Positions 41,079 through 49,998 of a stretch of DNA of 64,000 nt are shown piece by piece. This DNA comes from Candidatus Gastranaerophilales bacterium (GTDB taxonomy: Bacteria; Cyanobacteriota; Vampirovibrionia; Gastranaerophilales; Gastranaerophilaceae). The stretch's first letter is position 1. Every line of letters starts with the position of its first letter. A program made the translations under genes and the position numbers. A model generated the notes under the pieces. The model saw only the letters and a program-made list of their open reading frames with translations. It was not told the DNA's origin and did not search any database. The DNA is taken from assembly GCA_944322545.1 (NCBI GenBank), contig CALUPF010000047.1:1-64000 (forward strand), read 5' to 3'.

Positions 41079-42539
41079 TACTTTCTGACCGCAATTATAA
41101 ACTTGTCTCCATCCATGTTTTATCATTAATTCTTTATTAGATGTTCCTTTTCCGTATGATGTTTTTAATAACTTGTCAACTCCTTTTTGATATAGAAGAT
41201 TATTAGAAATCATCTTTGAACCTTTGCTCCAACAACAAGTAGGCTTTGTCTGTCTAATTAATTTGAACCCTAGATTATCATATACTTTTCCATCAAACTT
41301 CGAAATATCACAATATGAAATAATTGTTCCTTTTGGGCGATGCTTCCAAAGTTTTTGAGTTCCACCAAGAATTGTATATTTTGGATTCGAACATAATCTT
41401 AATAATTCCCAATCATAGTTTTTGTTATATCTCGGCTTGCCAAATGTCATTAGTTGAACTAATTCATCGTTATAAAATAAGCCTAATCTATACTTAGAGC
41501 CTCTACAATGATTTTGAAAATGATATTTGTCTAAAAATAGATTACTTTCTTTCATGTCTACTTCTCTATATTCTAGTTTTCTTGCTTCTAATCTTGTTTT
41601 TTCAGAAAAATAATTTTTAATTTTTTCTTTGTCATCCCAATCAAAAATATGAAAACACGAATATCCATGTTTATTTGCGATTTCAGTTTTCTTTAAATGA
41701 TAATTTTTGTCTATTATTTTATCAGAAAACCAAGGACACTCATTTATATTATGAGTATAAGTTGGATTTATTTCTATCAATGTATTATTTTTTTTAATAT
41801 CATAAGATACTGATTCTTCAGCAATTGAAAATTCAAGTTCTCCTTTAATTACTTCATTCCATTTTTTGTTTATAGAACTTATTGTTCTACTTTTTCTTGC
41901 TTCTGGTCTCATGCAACAATAAGGAACTCCATATTTTTCTAAATTTGTGTTTCTTATTTTTTCTTTAATAATTTCTTTTTCTTCTTCTGATTTTTCTTTA
42001 AACCAAGGATGTTCTTTTCTACCTTTTTCTGAATTCATATAATGATTTTTTCCAGAATTTTTATCTTTCCATTCTTTAGTTTGTGAAATATTTTCTACTC
42101 CGTATTTTCTAAAAGTAATGTCTCTAAAAGACGGTGCTTTTGCTTTAACGCCATATCTTTCTAGCATTGTAGATATTCTTTTTGTTTGTGATTCTTTTGA
42201 ATGAGCTTTTTCAGAAATTTCTTTTATTAAATATGGATTTGACACTCCATATTTAGCTTCACAAGTTTTTCTGAATTTTTCTTTAGTAGATTCTAGCTTA
42301 AATGTTGAAGTAACTCCATATTTTTTTAGATTAGTATTTTTAATGCTTATAGACCTAGATTTATTCCTGCATTCTTTAGAACAGAATTTATGTGACGATT
42401 GAAGTTTATTATCTATAAAAACTTTGCCACAAATAGAGCATGTAAAATAATGGTCATCATAACAAGTTTTTCTTTTTAATTGCCTATTCTTCGGTATAAA
42501 AGTTTTATTACAAATAATACATGTCTTTTGTCTATTCAT
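41064..42539 (-). CDS. large homing endonuclease with zinc ribbons and KYGV repeats
   Basis: 491 residues from ATG 42539. An upstream in-frame ATG at 42566 is rejected because TATAAT ends 6 bp before 42539 on the minus strand, the leaderless layout of its relatives. Two zinc motifs (CIICNKTF; CSICGKVF ... FCSKECRNK) are followed by KKYGV-type repeats (about 75-230), a divergent nuclease core (NTLIEINPTYTHN) and the shared C-terminal domain (LGLFYNDELVQLMTFGKP). It lies between terminase and a small-gene operon; its last codons double as that operon's -35 box. Confidence 0.82.
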   Translation of the reverse strand: MNRQKTCIICNKTFIPKNRQLKRKTCYDDHYFTCSICGKVFIDNKLQSSHKFCSKECRNKSRSISIKNTNLKKYGVTSTFKLESTKEKFRKTCEAKYGVSNPYLIKEISEKAHSKESQTKRISTMLERYGVKAKAPSFRDITFRKYGVENISQTKEWKDKNSGKNHYMNSEKGRKEHPWFKEKSEEEKEIIKEKIRNTNLEKYGVPYCCMRPEARKSRTISSINKKWNEVIKGELEFSIAEESVSYDIKKNNTLIEINPTYTHNINECPWFSDKIIDKNYHLKKTEIANKHGYSCFHIFDWDDKEKIKNYFSEKTRLEARKLEYREVDMKESNLFLDKYHFQNHCRGSKYRLGLFYNDELVQLMTFGKPRYNKNYDWELLRLCSNPKYTILGGTQKLWKHRPKGTIISYCDISKFDGKVYDNLGFKLIRQTKPTCCWSKGSKMISNNLLYQKGVDKLLKTSYGKGTSNKELMIKHGWRQVYNCGQKVFTFR

Positions 42540-42584
42540 ATTTTTATTATAATATAAATAGGACACCTGATAAATAAGACTCTA

Positions 42585-44021
42585 TTATAGAGAAACAGCT
42601 CTAAATCTTCTTGCATGAGAACCATATTCGGAATTATATAATCTTGAATAATTAGTGATATATAATGAATCACTCATATCAGGAGAACGATTGATTTTCA
42701 TTCTTATTTTATCTTTTCCTAGAACTTTTGGCTTATCACCGTCATAATTAACTTCATGAGCTTGGAGCTGTCGTCTTAAATCTTCAATTGTTGAAATGTT
42801 GTAATAAATTTTTAGATGTCCGTCTTCTAAATCTCTATATAGCTGGTAAATATATTCAGAACGAGACTTTCCTGTAGCTACATATTCCAAGATTCTCCAA
42901 CCTTTAACTTGCATCTGACTCACTAAACCTACACCAACTCCGTTCTTTTCTATACAAATTCTTTTTGCATCATTTTTTGTAAAACCATGCTTAAGAGCAA
43001 GTTTTTCAAGTTCATCTGCATATTGTCTAGCTATCGGAGTCATAGATTTAATATCAGCATGAAGAGATTTTTGTTCAATTACAACATTATTGCTTATGAC
43101 AGTAGCAATCGTTTCATCTCCACCTTTATCTGCAACATCTACACCTATGAATTTATTAAAAATTTCTTTTCCTGTTTCATCTTTAGGCTGTTCTGGAATT
43201 TCATAAATAATTGCTTTAGATAAACATTCACTTGTAAACAAAGAGTTGTCATCATCAGAATAATTCCAATCTCCTTCATAAAGACGTTTTCTTTGCTTAG
43301 GTTCAAGAGATTTAAGGTTTTCTATATAAGAAGCTGGAAGAAAAGGATTATCATAACAAGTAGCTCTTAAGAAACATCTATAAGAGTCAATTTCTTTTCC
43401 TTCATGGTTTACTGTTTTTCCAATTTTCCATTTTTGGAATTCACCTTTGCCCTGTCTTTCATATGGGTCATAGAAATATTCTCTTAGAAAATTTTGAGAT
43501 GGGTTACAAGACATGATAATTTTTCCAGGTCTTTTATACATAATAGAAGCTGGCCCGCGTCCAATACGTGATTTTGCAATTTGATAAGCTTCAAATGCAA
43601 TTTCACCTGCCTCATCAATATATACATCATCTAAGTTTGTAGAACCTAAACGCTGAAGATCTTCATCGCCACGAAGGTCAAGAGACATAAAATGGGTTTT
43701 GCTTCCATTTTTAAACCTAATTTCAAAAGCCATATTATCTAGTTCATAATCATATCCAGATGTCTGTCTAGGTTCTCTCTTAATTAGACCTTCTCTGTTT
43801 AAAGTTTGTTTCATTTCTTCAAATGTAGTTAGCCTCAATGCAGGAGATGTTTTTCTGCATATTGCACATCTATATCCAGGATATTTCTTTGAAAGAATTA
43901 AAACTGCATAACAAATTCCAGAGCTCTTCGCACTTCCCGCTTGACCACCATAAAGAATTTCATTAATGCTTTCATCAAACATTAACGATAAAAAATCATT
44001 CTGCTTCTTCGATATTTTCAT
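42585..44021 (-). CDS. terL: terminase large subunit
   Basis: 478 residues. Packaging motor: Walker A GGQAGSAKSS (25-34), Walker B-type VYIDEAGE (about 132-140), then a C-terminal RNase H-like nuclease with FIGVDVADKGGDET, where Asp residues bind metal. It cuts concatemeric DNA and drives it into the prohead. It overlaps the small subunit gene upstream. It is encoded on the opposite strand to almost all virion genes. Confidence 0.95.
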   Translation of the reverse strand: MKISKKQNDFLSLMFDESINEILYGGQAGSAKSSGICYAVLILSKKYPGYRCAICRKTSPALRLTTFEEMKQTLNREGLIKREPRQTSGYDYELDNMAFEIRFKNGSKTHFMSLDLRGDEDLQRLGSTNLDDVYIDEAGEIAFEAYQIAKSRIGRGPASIMYKRPGKIIMSCNPSQNFLREYFYDPYERQGKGEFQKWKIGKTVNHEGKEIDSYRCFLRATCYDNPFLPASYIENLKSLEPKQRKRLYEGDWNYSDDDNSLFTSECLSKAIIYEIPEQPKDETGKEIFNKFIGVDVADKGGDETIATVISNNVVIEQKSLHADIKSMTPIARQYADELEKLALKHGFTKNDAKRICIEKNGVGVGLVSQMQVKGWRILEYVATGKSRSEYIYQLYRDLEDGHLKIYYNISTIEDLRRQLQAHEVNYDGDKPKVLGKDKIRMKINRSPDMSDSLYITNYSRLYNSEYGSHARRFRAVSL

Positions 44022-44346
44022 TTTTATGTTCTGGGTTTATAATCTCAATTTTAATTTCATTTGAATCAAAGAACCCTTTACCTGCATTTAATGTTACTTG
44101 GTCACCATATGCGATTTTATTTATTAGAGCAGTAGCTGATTTGTCTCCAGCCATAGCTTCAGCAATAAGAGACCCTGCAATTACAGTCATAGGTGCATTA
44201 TCTGTAAGAATTTTTAGCCATTCTGGTTTTTTCTGAATCATCTTATCAGTAAGCTCTTCATTCGCTAGAAGGACTTTGAGCTTTTCTGAGAGATTTTCGT
44301 TCTTTTGTTCTTTTTTAATTTTATCTATTTCTTCATGTTCAGCCAT
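43996..44346 (-). CDS. terminase small subunit (candidate)
   Basis: 116 residues, overlapping the large subunit start by 26 bp. The C-terminal half has EAMAGDKSATALINKIAYGDQVT, a pattern common in small terminase subunits. It should recognise the packaging site. The call leans on position; sequence support is moderate. Confidence 0.7.
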   Translation of the reverse strand: MAEHEEIDKIKKEQKNENLSEKLKVLLANEELTDKMIQKKPEWLKILTDNAPMTVIAGSLIAEAMAGDKSATALINKIAYGDQVTLNAGKGFFDSNEIKIEIINPEHKNENIEEAE

Positions 44347-44359
44347 AATTCCTCCATAT

Positions 44360-45100
44360 TTAAATTATATATTTTTTAAGAATTGATATAGTTTTTGTGT
44401 TTGATTTCCTATTATAAGAATACCACTTATTTAAAATTGCTTTTTGAGTTTCTAAGTCTATATCAATTAAATTTTCTCTTGAAATCATATTTTTAATCAT
44501 CTCAGAACTATGTGCAACTACTTTACAAGAGTTATAATGGTCGCTTATTGTTTTGATTTTCTGTTCTTTAGTTAAGTATTGAGAATATAAAATTTCTGCA
44601 AAGTCATATGGTCTTCTAAAATACATTACTTTTTTTGAAACATCATATTCTTTAATATCATTTACAGATATCGGTGATTCATATTCAAATAAGATTAATT
44701 CTATATAATTTCTAAAATAATTCATAAATAACTCATCATAGAATGTCTGATATTTATTGTCTGAATTATTAATTCTTCTTATAATTAGAAAAATTGTAGG
44801 AATTTTATAAACTGCACCATTGATTGGGTCTAAATATTTTCTTTTTCTAACAATAGAATCAAGACGAGCTACATCTTTACAAATTTCTTCATAGTTGCAA
44901 ATTACATCACAATAATCTGAGAACTTAATTGGAACAGTAAATATTCTTTCGTTTTTAACATTTTCAAATTTTGTAATATCGATTCCTCTTTTTTGATTTT
45001 TTAGAAGAGCTCTTGCAATTACTATTTGTTTAGCTTGAAACTTAGGCTTCAAGTCCCATTTATTAGAATAATCTATATTTAACGAACTAATATCTCGCAT
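44360..45100 (-). CDS. hypothetical protein
   Basis: 246 residues, no recognised family, rich in Tyr, Ile and Lys. It contains a Lys/Arg-rich C-terminus. It overlaps the upstream gene (45079) and is followed by the terminase genes, with GGAGG before the small subunit. Confidence 0.65.
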   Translation of the reverse strand: MRDISSLNIDYSNKWDLKPKFQAKQIVIARALLKNQKRGIDITKFENVKNERIFTVPIKFSDYCDVICNYEEICKDVARLDSIVRKRKYLDPINGAVYKIPTIFLIIRRINNSDNKYQTFYDELFMNYFRNYIELILFEYESPISVNDIKEYDVSKKVMYFRRPYDFAEILYSQYLTKEQKIKTISDHYNSCKVVAHSSEMIKNMISRENLIDIDLETQKAILNKWYSYNRKSNTKTISILKKYII

Positions 45101-45414
45101 TTATAATATTTTTTCATTTCTCTAGATTCTCTTTTAGAACAGATTAATACTAAGAATCTATATTTATTTTTTAACTTTTCATAATTGCTAAACTTCAATT
45201 CTACAGATGATTTTAATGAATTATGATTTAGAAAATGTTTTGTGAATTCTATGTCTGTGCTTAGAATTACAGTATCGTAATATGTGCTTAATTCGTTAAT
45301 GTCGATTAATTCGCAAATATAATCTTTACATGCATCACTGTAAAGTAGTTGTTCATCTATCAGGATAGCTCTCTTTTTACTGTGTCTATCTATTGGTAAT
45401 TGAATATTCTCCAT
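45079..45414 (-). CDS. hypothetical protein, possible nucleotide-binding fold
   Basis: 111 residues with alternating strands and helices (RAILIDEQLLYSDACKDYIC; YDTVILSTDIEFTKHFL) suggesting a Rossmann-like or receiver-like fold, without catalytic signature. First gene of the terminase operon, downstream of the 45446-45474 promoter, though without a strong ribosome site. Confidence 0.6.
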   Translation of the reverse strand: MENIQLPIDRHSKKRAILIDEQLLYSDACKDYICELIDINELSTYYDTVILSTDIEFTKHFLNHNSLKSSVELKFSNYEKLKNKYRFLVLICSKRESREMKKYYKCEILVR

Positions 45415-45445
45415 GTTATTCTCACAGACAAAATAAGCTAATTTA

Positions 45446-45474
45446 ATTATACAGCTAAAAAAAAGAAAAGTAAA
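45446..45474 (-). promoter_or_regulatory. early-type promoter of the terminase operon
   Basis: Minus strand TTTACT (45474-45469), 17 bp, TATAAT (45451-45446). Confidence 0.8.
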
Positions 45475-45476
45475 TA

Positions 45477-46025
45477 CTACTTCTTGAACTGCTTGTTTAA
45501 TTGTCTGTAGTGAGAAAGAATGTTTTTTAATTCTTCTGTTGAAATTTTGTCATTGATTGAATTTTCTATCTCTTCTAAAGCTAGAACACCGTATCTATCA
45601 ATAATATTTTTTCTATAAGTTTTTAAAATTTCTGGTTGTTTTGAATTTATCTCATTACACTTATAGCAGATAACATTTGCATTAAATGGATTAAAGCGTG
45701 TAGAAATATATCGTCTAGACTTATAATGTCCTATACATGCATCTTCATACGAAAGAAGCTTATTACAAATAAAACATCTACAGCATCCGTGAGATTCAAT
45801 CTGAGTCATTCTCCAATATCTAGAGAATTCTTTATCTAACAGATTAATAATTTTACGTCTTTCATCATTTCGTTTACCAGAAGTCTTCTGGTGCTTTCTG
45901 GTGATGGGTTTTTTAATCTGCTTCTTTTGAGTTTCTAATTTTCTTTTTGGACATTGAAATTGAGTATGTCCAGGTTCTGAACAATATTTACATAATTTTA
46001 CTTTTTGTCCATTAATCCAAGCCAT
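45477..46025 (-). CDS. NinG/Rap-like recombination nuclease with zinc knuckle
   Basis: 182 residues from ATG 46025 (MAWINGQKVKLCKYC). It has an N-terminal CCHC knuckle (CKYCSEPGHTQFQC). The C-terminal half, CFICNKLLSYEDACIGHYKS and NANVICYKCNEINS, matches the NinG family (lambda Rap), which cuts branched recombination intermediates. A longer start at 46085 exists but overlaps the GIY-YIG gene heavily. It complements RusA, Erf and the YqaJ-type exonuclease. Confidence 0.8.
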   Translation of the reverse strand: MAWINGQKVKLCKYCSEPGHTQFQCPKRKLETQKKQIKKPITRKHQKTSGKRNDERRKIINLLDKEFSRYWRMTQIESHGCCRCFICNKLLSYEDACIGHYKSRRYISTRFNPFNANVICYKCNEINSKQPEILKTYRKNIIDRYGVLALEEIENSINDKISTEELKNILSHYRQLNKQFKK

Positions 46026-46413
46026 CGATTTCACATTTTCCAAGTATTTCTTCTTTTGTGTCTGAAGAAATTTCTTTTTTCTCATCTTCGTCTAGACAAG
46101 AAACTCCTCCTCTAACTTTATCAGCACCGTATCTTCCTACATAGATCTTTGTCCATGCATTTTCTAACATCTCTGCTTCTTTATATTCAGTAATACCAAT
46201 ATCATGTGTTTCAATAACTTCTTCAGGCTTGTGGTCAGCACAAAATTTAGCTTGAGGAATTTTTCCAACTTTTTCACCAAACTGTTGTCTGATTCTTAAT
46301 TTTAAATTTTCTGTTGATGATTCTCCAACATAGTAGAAATCACCTTGACATCTTAAGATGTAGATGCTTCTTGGCATCATTCCTTTTACTCTTCTATGAA
46401 AAGCTTCACTCAT
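46012..46413 (-). CDS. GIY-YIG nuclease-domain protein
   Basis: 133 residues. Near the N-terminus RSIYILRCQGDFYYVGES is a GIY-YIG core (here IYIL ... YVG), followed by an LKLRIRQQF helix with the usual Arg, and NAWTKIYVGRYG. It could be a repair nuclease or a small homing enzyme. It overlaps both neighbours, so it is an integral part of the operon. Confidence 0.78.
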   Translation of the reverse strand: MSEAFHRRVKGMMPRSIYILRCQGDFYYVGESSTENLKLRIRQQFGEKVGKIPQAKFCADHKPEEVIETHDIGITEYKEAEMLENAWTKIYVGRYGADKVRGGVSCLDEDEKKEISSDTKEEILGKCEIDGLD

Positions 46414-46828
46414 ATAAGTTCTTAAACTCTCCGAGATTATCTTTGTGTGACGGTGGCATCCAGCCTTCTGGCTTAACTAAGTCTACTCCTCCTGAGTTTG
46501 GACGAGTTGGTTTGACTCCTCGTTCTTTTTGAAGATTTGCTTTCATAACTCCAGTGAATGCTTTTCTTACATCTACTCCAGCATTATAAAGAATTCCGAT
46601 TGCAAAGATAGATAAATCAACTAATCCGTCAACGATTCCGTCTGCATCATGGTTTACATTTGCTGCATTCATTGTTTCAGATAATTCTTCAATGCAACAA
46701 CTTAATTTAAAATTAAGAATCTCTTTCGTTAATGGAATTTCATTAAATCCATATTTAGAGTTCATTCTTTCAATTTGAGCAATTGGGTCATTTGATTCTA
46801 TTGCTTTAATGTCTTCTTTGTCTAGCAT
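46406..46828 (-). CDS. MazG-like nucleotide pyrophosphohydrolase
   Basis: 140 residues from ATG 46828, chosen because AAAGGAAAA precedes it and upstream sequence belongs to the next gene. CCIEELSETMNAANVNHDAD and IVDGLVDLSIFAIGILYNAG give the EExxE ... D metal site of all-alpha NTP pyrophosphatases. The family hydrolyses nucleotide triphosphates or ppGpp-related substrates. It sits in the nucleotide-metabolism operon. Confidence 0.82.
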   Translation of the reverse strand: MLDKEDIKAIESNDPIAQIERMNSKYGFNEIPLTKEILNFKLSCCIEELSETMNAANVNHDADGIVDGLVDLSIFAIGILYNAGVDVRKAFTGVMKANLQKERGVKPTRPNSGGVDLVKPEGWMPPSHKDNLGEFKNLYE

Positions 46829-46850
46829 ATTTTTTCCTTTTATAAAATCT

Positions 46851-47951
46851 CTAATCTTGATATTTGACTCTTTCTTTTTTGTAACCAGAAGGACATTCTT
46901 TTGAAAATTTATTATCTTTTCCATTAGTATACCAATGGAATCCTGTTGTAGTTTTAAAATTGTCATTATTAATGTGGTATTGAATCATACTTTTGACTGA
47001 ATTCTCTATTGAAGATGACAGTCTTCCAATTGAATATCCTTCAGGACAATCATATTCGAATTTTTCTTTAATTCCATTGTTATACCAATGACGGTTTTTA
47101 TTAAGTTTTGACATATGTAAACAGCTTTTTACATTTTCGTCATATTTCTTCTTTTTAATATTTGATAGTTTTTGTCTTGTTTCTTTAGACATTTTCGGAG
47201 AATTTCCTCCTTCGTTAAAATTCAATCCGTTTGGCCAAAGAGTATTATTATATTGAATCCAAAATGTTTCTAATCTATTAAGTTCTTCATAAGATGATGC
47301 ATAACATACAATCTTTCTATCAAAGTATTTTAAAAAGTTTTCTTCTGTAAAATTAATGTTATTTTTTCTAAATTTTGTTCTTATATATGAACTTCCAGTA
47401 AGATATGAATTTTCTAATGTTGGAAATGGTTTATCATACTCGTTTGAAAACTTATGTTGACCTATATATTGTTTACCAGAAGATTTTTCTGTAAGTAAAT
47501 ATATGTATCCATAAATATGAGATTCATAAAATTTAATTTTTTCTAAAATTTTGTCTACACATTCTTCTGTCGATAGTTCAGATGTATTTAAGTAAACTAT
47601 CTTTGCTCCCTTTTCTCTATGATGATTTAGTGCTTCATTGAAACACTTTGTGTCAAAATCATAATCAACATACTCATGATGTGTTTCTTTGATGCGCTTT
47701 TCAAAAGTCTCTTTGTCACAATAATGATATGCAATAAGATGAAACGGAAATGATAAATAAAATTCTTCTACCTGAGTTGAATAGTTGTTTCGATTATAAC
47801 GTTTTGCATATGCTTCAAGAGAAACTGTTCCTCTATCATAACAAAGAATATCTTGATTTAGACGTTTTGCTAAAGCAACTTTTGTTGTTGTTTTTCCGCA
47901 CCTATCAAGACCTTCAAAATCAACTATCCACTGATTTTTTGGTTTATACAT
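46851..47951 (-). CDS. dTMP kinase-like protein fused to GIY-YIG homing endonuclease
   Basis: 366 residues. Residues 1 to about 147 form a thymidylate kinase-like P-loop protein (VDFEGLDRCGKTTTKVALAK) ending in ECVDKILEKI, which looks complete. It runs in frame into a GIY-YIG nuclease (GYIYLLTEKSSGKQYIGQHK), a NUMOD3-type MSKETRQKLSNIKKKKY helix, and two HWY.NG...CPxGY DNA-binding repeats. This looks like insertion of a homing gene at the kinase stop codon, giving a fusion. The kinase would convert dTMP to dTDP. Confidence 0.85.
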   Translation of the reverse strand: MYKPKNQWIVDFEGLDRCGKTTTKVALAKRLNQDILCYDRGTVSLEAYAKRYNRNNYSTQVEEFYLSFPFHLIAYHYCDKETFEKRIKETHHEYVDYDFDTKCFNEALNHHREKGAKIVYLNTSELSTEECVDKILEKIKFYESHIYGYIYLLTEKSSGKQYIGQHKFSNEYDKPFPTLENSYLTGSSYIRTKFRKNNINFTEENFLKYFDRKIVCYASSYEELNRLETFWIQYNNTLWPNGLNFNEGGNSPKMSKETRQKLSNIKKKKYDENVKSCLHMSKLNKNRHWYNNGIKEKFEYDCPEGYSIGRLSSSIENSVKSMIQYHINNDNFKTTTGFHWYTNGKDNKFSKECPSGYKKERVKYQD

Positions 47952-48480
47952 CTTTTTCCTTTAAATTTTTAATACTTACCAATAAATTCATAACTCTTTT
48001 TCCAGCTTCATTCCAGACATCTGTTACTATATCTGATTTGTTTCCTAACATTTTTTCTCTATTAATGTAATAAAGAACATCAATTGAATCTGCACAATCA
48101 ACAATTTTCTTTACTAGTTCATCTTTAAGAGCAAGAGAATATTCTTCAAATAAAGGAGTAGTTTTCATGAACTCAAATTCTTGACTATCTAATCCTTCTT
48201 TTATTGCTGGATTTTTTCTTTTTACTACAAAATTTACATCATTTGTGATTGTCTCTCCCCAGTCATGAGTTGCAGCTAATTGGCAAGCTAAGAGTGTTCG
48301 ATGTTCATCTATTTCAAAATGTTTGCATAAAATCATTGTAAGCTGTGTTACATAATGCATATGTTCTGCATCATTTTCATGAACAATTACATGACGTCCT
48401 GCCCATCTTACAATGTTTCCCTGTTTATAAAGATCATATGATAAAAGCTTATTCATTAAGTTTTTAATCGGCTTTTTCAT
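47944..48480 (-). CDS. HD-domain 5'-deoxynucleotidase (YfbR-like)
   Basis: 178 residues. The HD metal site is visible: NDAEHMHYV, then ATHDWGETI, and a later DCADSIDVLYY. YfbR-like enzymes dephosphorylate deoxynucleoside monophosphates and help balance dNTP pools. It overlaps the ThyX-like gene upstream and the kinase downstream. Confidence 0.85.
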   Translation of the reverse strand: MKKPIKNLMNKLLSYDLYKQGNIVRWAGRHVIVHENDAEHMHYVTQLTMILCKHFEIDEHRTLLACQLAATHDWGETITNDVNFVVKRKNPAIKEGLDSQEFEFMKTTPLFEEYSLALKDELVKKIVDCADSIDVLYYINREKMLGNKSDIVTDVWNEAGKRVMNLLVSIKNLKEKDV

Positions 48481-49396
48481 CTGAACTCCATTTTTCTTTT
48501 AGGAAATCATAGATTTGTTGGAATATAGATTTAGGGTTTTTATGAGTTCCCATCAAATCTTCACGATGTTTGTTGTATACGAAATCATCTGAACGATATT
48601 CAAACTTATCATCTTGAGGTTCAGGTAAATAGAGATTTGTTGAACGTTCTTTTCTGGCATTCATTTGATAGAATTTGTTTTCTTGGTCAATGTCAATAAG
48701 ATGTAGAGATTTGAGTTTTGGGTAAACTCTTAAGATTTCTGCCCACATATGCATAGCAACAAGATTGTCTTCTTTTGGCTGAATTTCTCTATCAATCCTT
48801 TGTTTTACAACTTTTACAAGAGTTAGCCAGTCCATTGACATGTAATATTGCTGATAAGTTGATTTCGGAAGAACATATCGAGCATCCATTGTTGAAACTT
48901 CTCCAGAGTCAACTAATTCTTTGTAAATTTTCTTCTGTTCATCACATGTTGCAATATATCTTTTATAAAGTTCTGGACAATTAACAATTGATTCAGGAAC
49001 AACTACATCTTCTTGAGCAAGAGGCCTATCTCCTGTGCAAACTGAACTAAATGTAATTTGACGATGTCTTAGATAATGTGATACACCGATATATGAAAGT
49101 CCTTTAACAAGAAAAGTAAATTTAAACGTTTCAAGACTTCCAGGAAGATGTTCTCCTTTAAACATTCTGATAAGAATATCTTCGGCTTCTTCATCTGTAT
49201 ATGATTCTTTAATTCCCCAAGTAGCATCAACAAATTTTGGAATGTAAGATTTTAGTTGTTCCCATGTTAGATAAGAACCGTCTAATAGATGAACTTCAAT
49301 TGCTGATTCAAGAGTTTTATATTTAGTTTTAATTTCAGTATTTAAGATGTTTTTTGATTTGTGAACTACTTTTGGAATATTTTCATTTAGTGGCAT
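48464..49396 (-). CDS. ThyX-like flavin-dependent thymidylate synthase, divergent
   Basis: 310 residues. The fold signature FKFTFLVKGLSYIGVSHYL-RHR is clear, and MDARYVLPKST and the C-terminal NLVAMHMWAEILRVYP fit ThyX. The signature motif RHRxxSxNExSxR reads RHRQITFSSVCTGDR here, so several normally conserved residues differ. It would methylate dUMP to dTMP; the altered motif raises the possibility of a changed substrate. It overlaps the deoxyribosyltransferase gene by one base. Confidence 0.85.
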   Translation of the reverse strand: MPLNENIPKVVHKSKNILNTEIKTKYKTLESAIEVHLLDGSYLTWEQLKSYIPKFVDATWGIKESYTDEEAEDILIRMFKGEHLPGSLETFKFTFLVKGLSYIGVSHYLRHRQITFSSVCTGDRPLAQEDVVVPESIVNCPELYKRYIATCDEQKKIYKELVDSGEVSTMDARYVLPKSTYQQYYMSMDWLTLVKVVKQRIDREIQPKEDNLVAMHMWAEILRVYPKLKSLHLIDIDQENKFYQMNARKERSTNLYLPEPQDDKFEYRSDDFVYNKHREDLMGTHKNPKSIFQQIYDFLKEKWSSDEKAD

Positions 49397-49935
49397 TATT
49401 CTAGCTCCGTGCTTCCTAGGTCAAAAACTTTTTCACCATTTACATAATCTTGCAATTCAATATCATTTCTGATACAGTTGTCTGCAGCTGATGCAATCAT
49501 AATATTCATTTTTGGACGAGTTGAGTTATCAAACAATGTGATTTCATCTACTCCATTTTCAAGAAGATTTTCTTTTTCTTCAATGAATTGGTCTTCAGTA
49601 ATAATGTTGTTTTTGAAATCTTCTTTTAGTTTGTGATATTTTTCTTTTATCATCTTTCCTTTGATTGCATATCCAATTTCAATCAAAACTCCTGTATCTC
49701 TAAAAGAAATGTCTGCAAAAATTCCTTTGCAACTATCAATTCCGATTAAATCATTTTTGAAAATTTCTTTAGCCCTTTCTAAAGTCATTGGACCTTCTGC
49801 AAGATTTCCTGCATCTAGTCTTGGTTCAAAAATGTTGAACTTTTGTTTTAGTGAAGAAGAAGTAAGTTCATAATTTTTCTCTTGCTCTTCACTGAACCAC
49901 CCAGAAGCTAGATAATAATCATGCTTCTTGTTCAT
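49396..49935 (-). CDS. nucleoside 2-deoxyribosyltransferase-like protein
   Basis: 179 residues. YYLASGWFSEEQEKNYELT and IFADISFRDTGVLIEIGYA are the substrate and catalytic Glu regions of the family, which swaps bases between deoxynucleosides or hydrolyses deoxynucleotides. AAAGGAGGC precedes the ATG. First gene of the nucleotide operon driven by the 49968-49996 promoter. Confidence 0.87.
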   Translation of the reverse strand: MNKKHDYYLASGWFSEEQEKNYELTSSSLKQKFNIFEPRLDAGNLAEGPMTLERAKEIFKNDLIGIDSCKGIFADISFRDTGVLIEIGYAIKGKMIKEKYHKLKEDFKNNIITEDQFIEEKENLLENGVDEITLFDNSTRPKMNIMIASAADNCIRNDIELQDYVNGEKVFDLGSTELE

Positions 49936-49967
49936 AATTGCCTCCTTTTATTTGTTAAGATATTTTT

Positions 49968-49996
49968 ATTTTAATTTAGAAGACTAAAAAAGTAAA
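49968..49996 (-). promoter_or_regulatory. early-type promoter of the nucleotide operon
   Basis: Minus strand TTTACT (49996-49991), 17 bp, TAAAAT (49973-49968). Confidence 0.78.
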
Positions 49997-49998
49997 TA

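Noticed and set aside
45876..45906. Another CACCAGA-type terminator
   Set aside because: It lies inside the NinG-like coding sequence in a Lys-rich stretch and lacks a T-tract on the coding strand in the right place.
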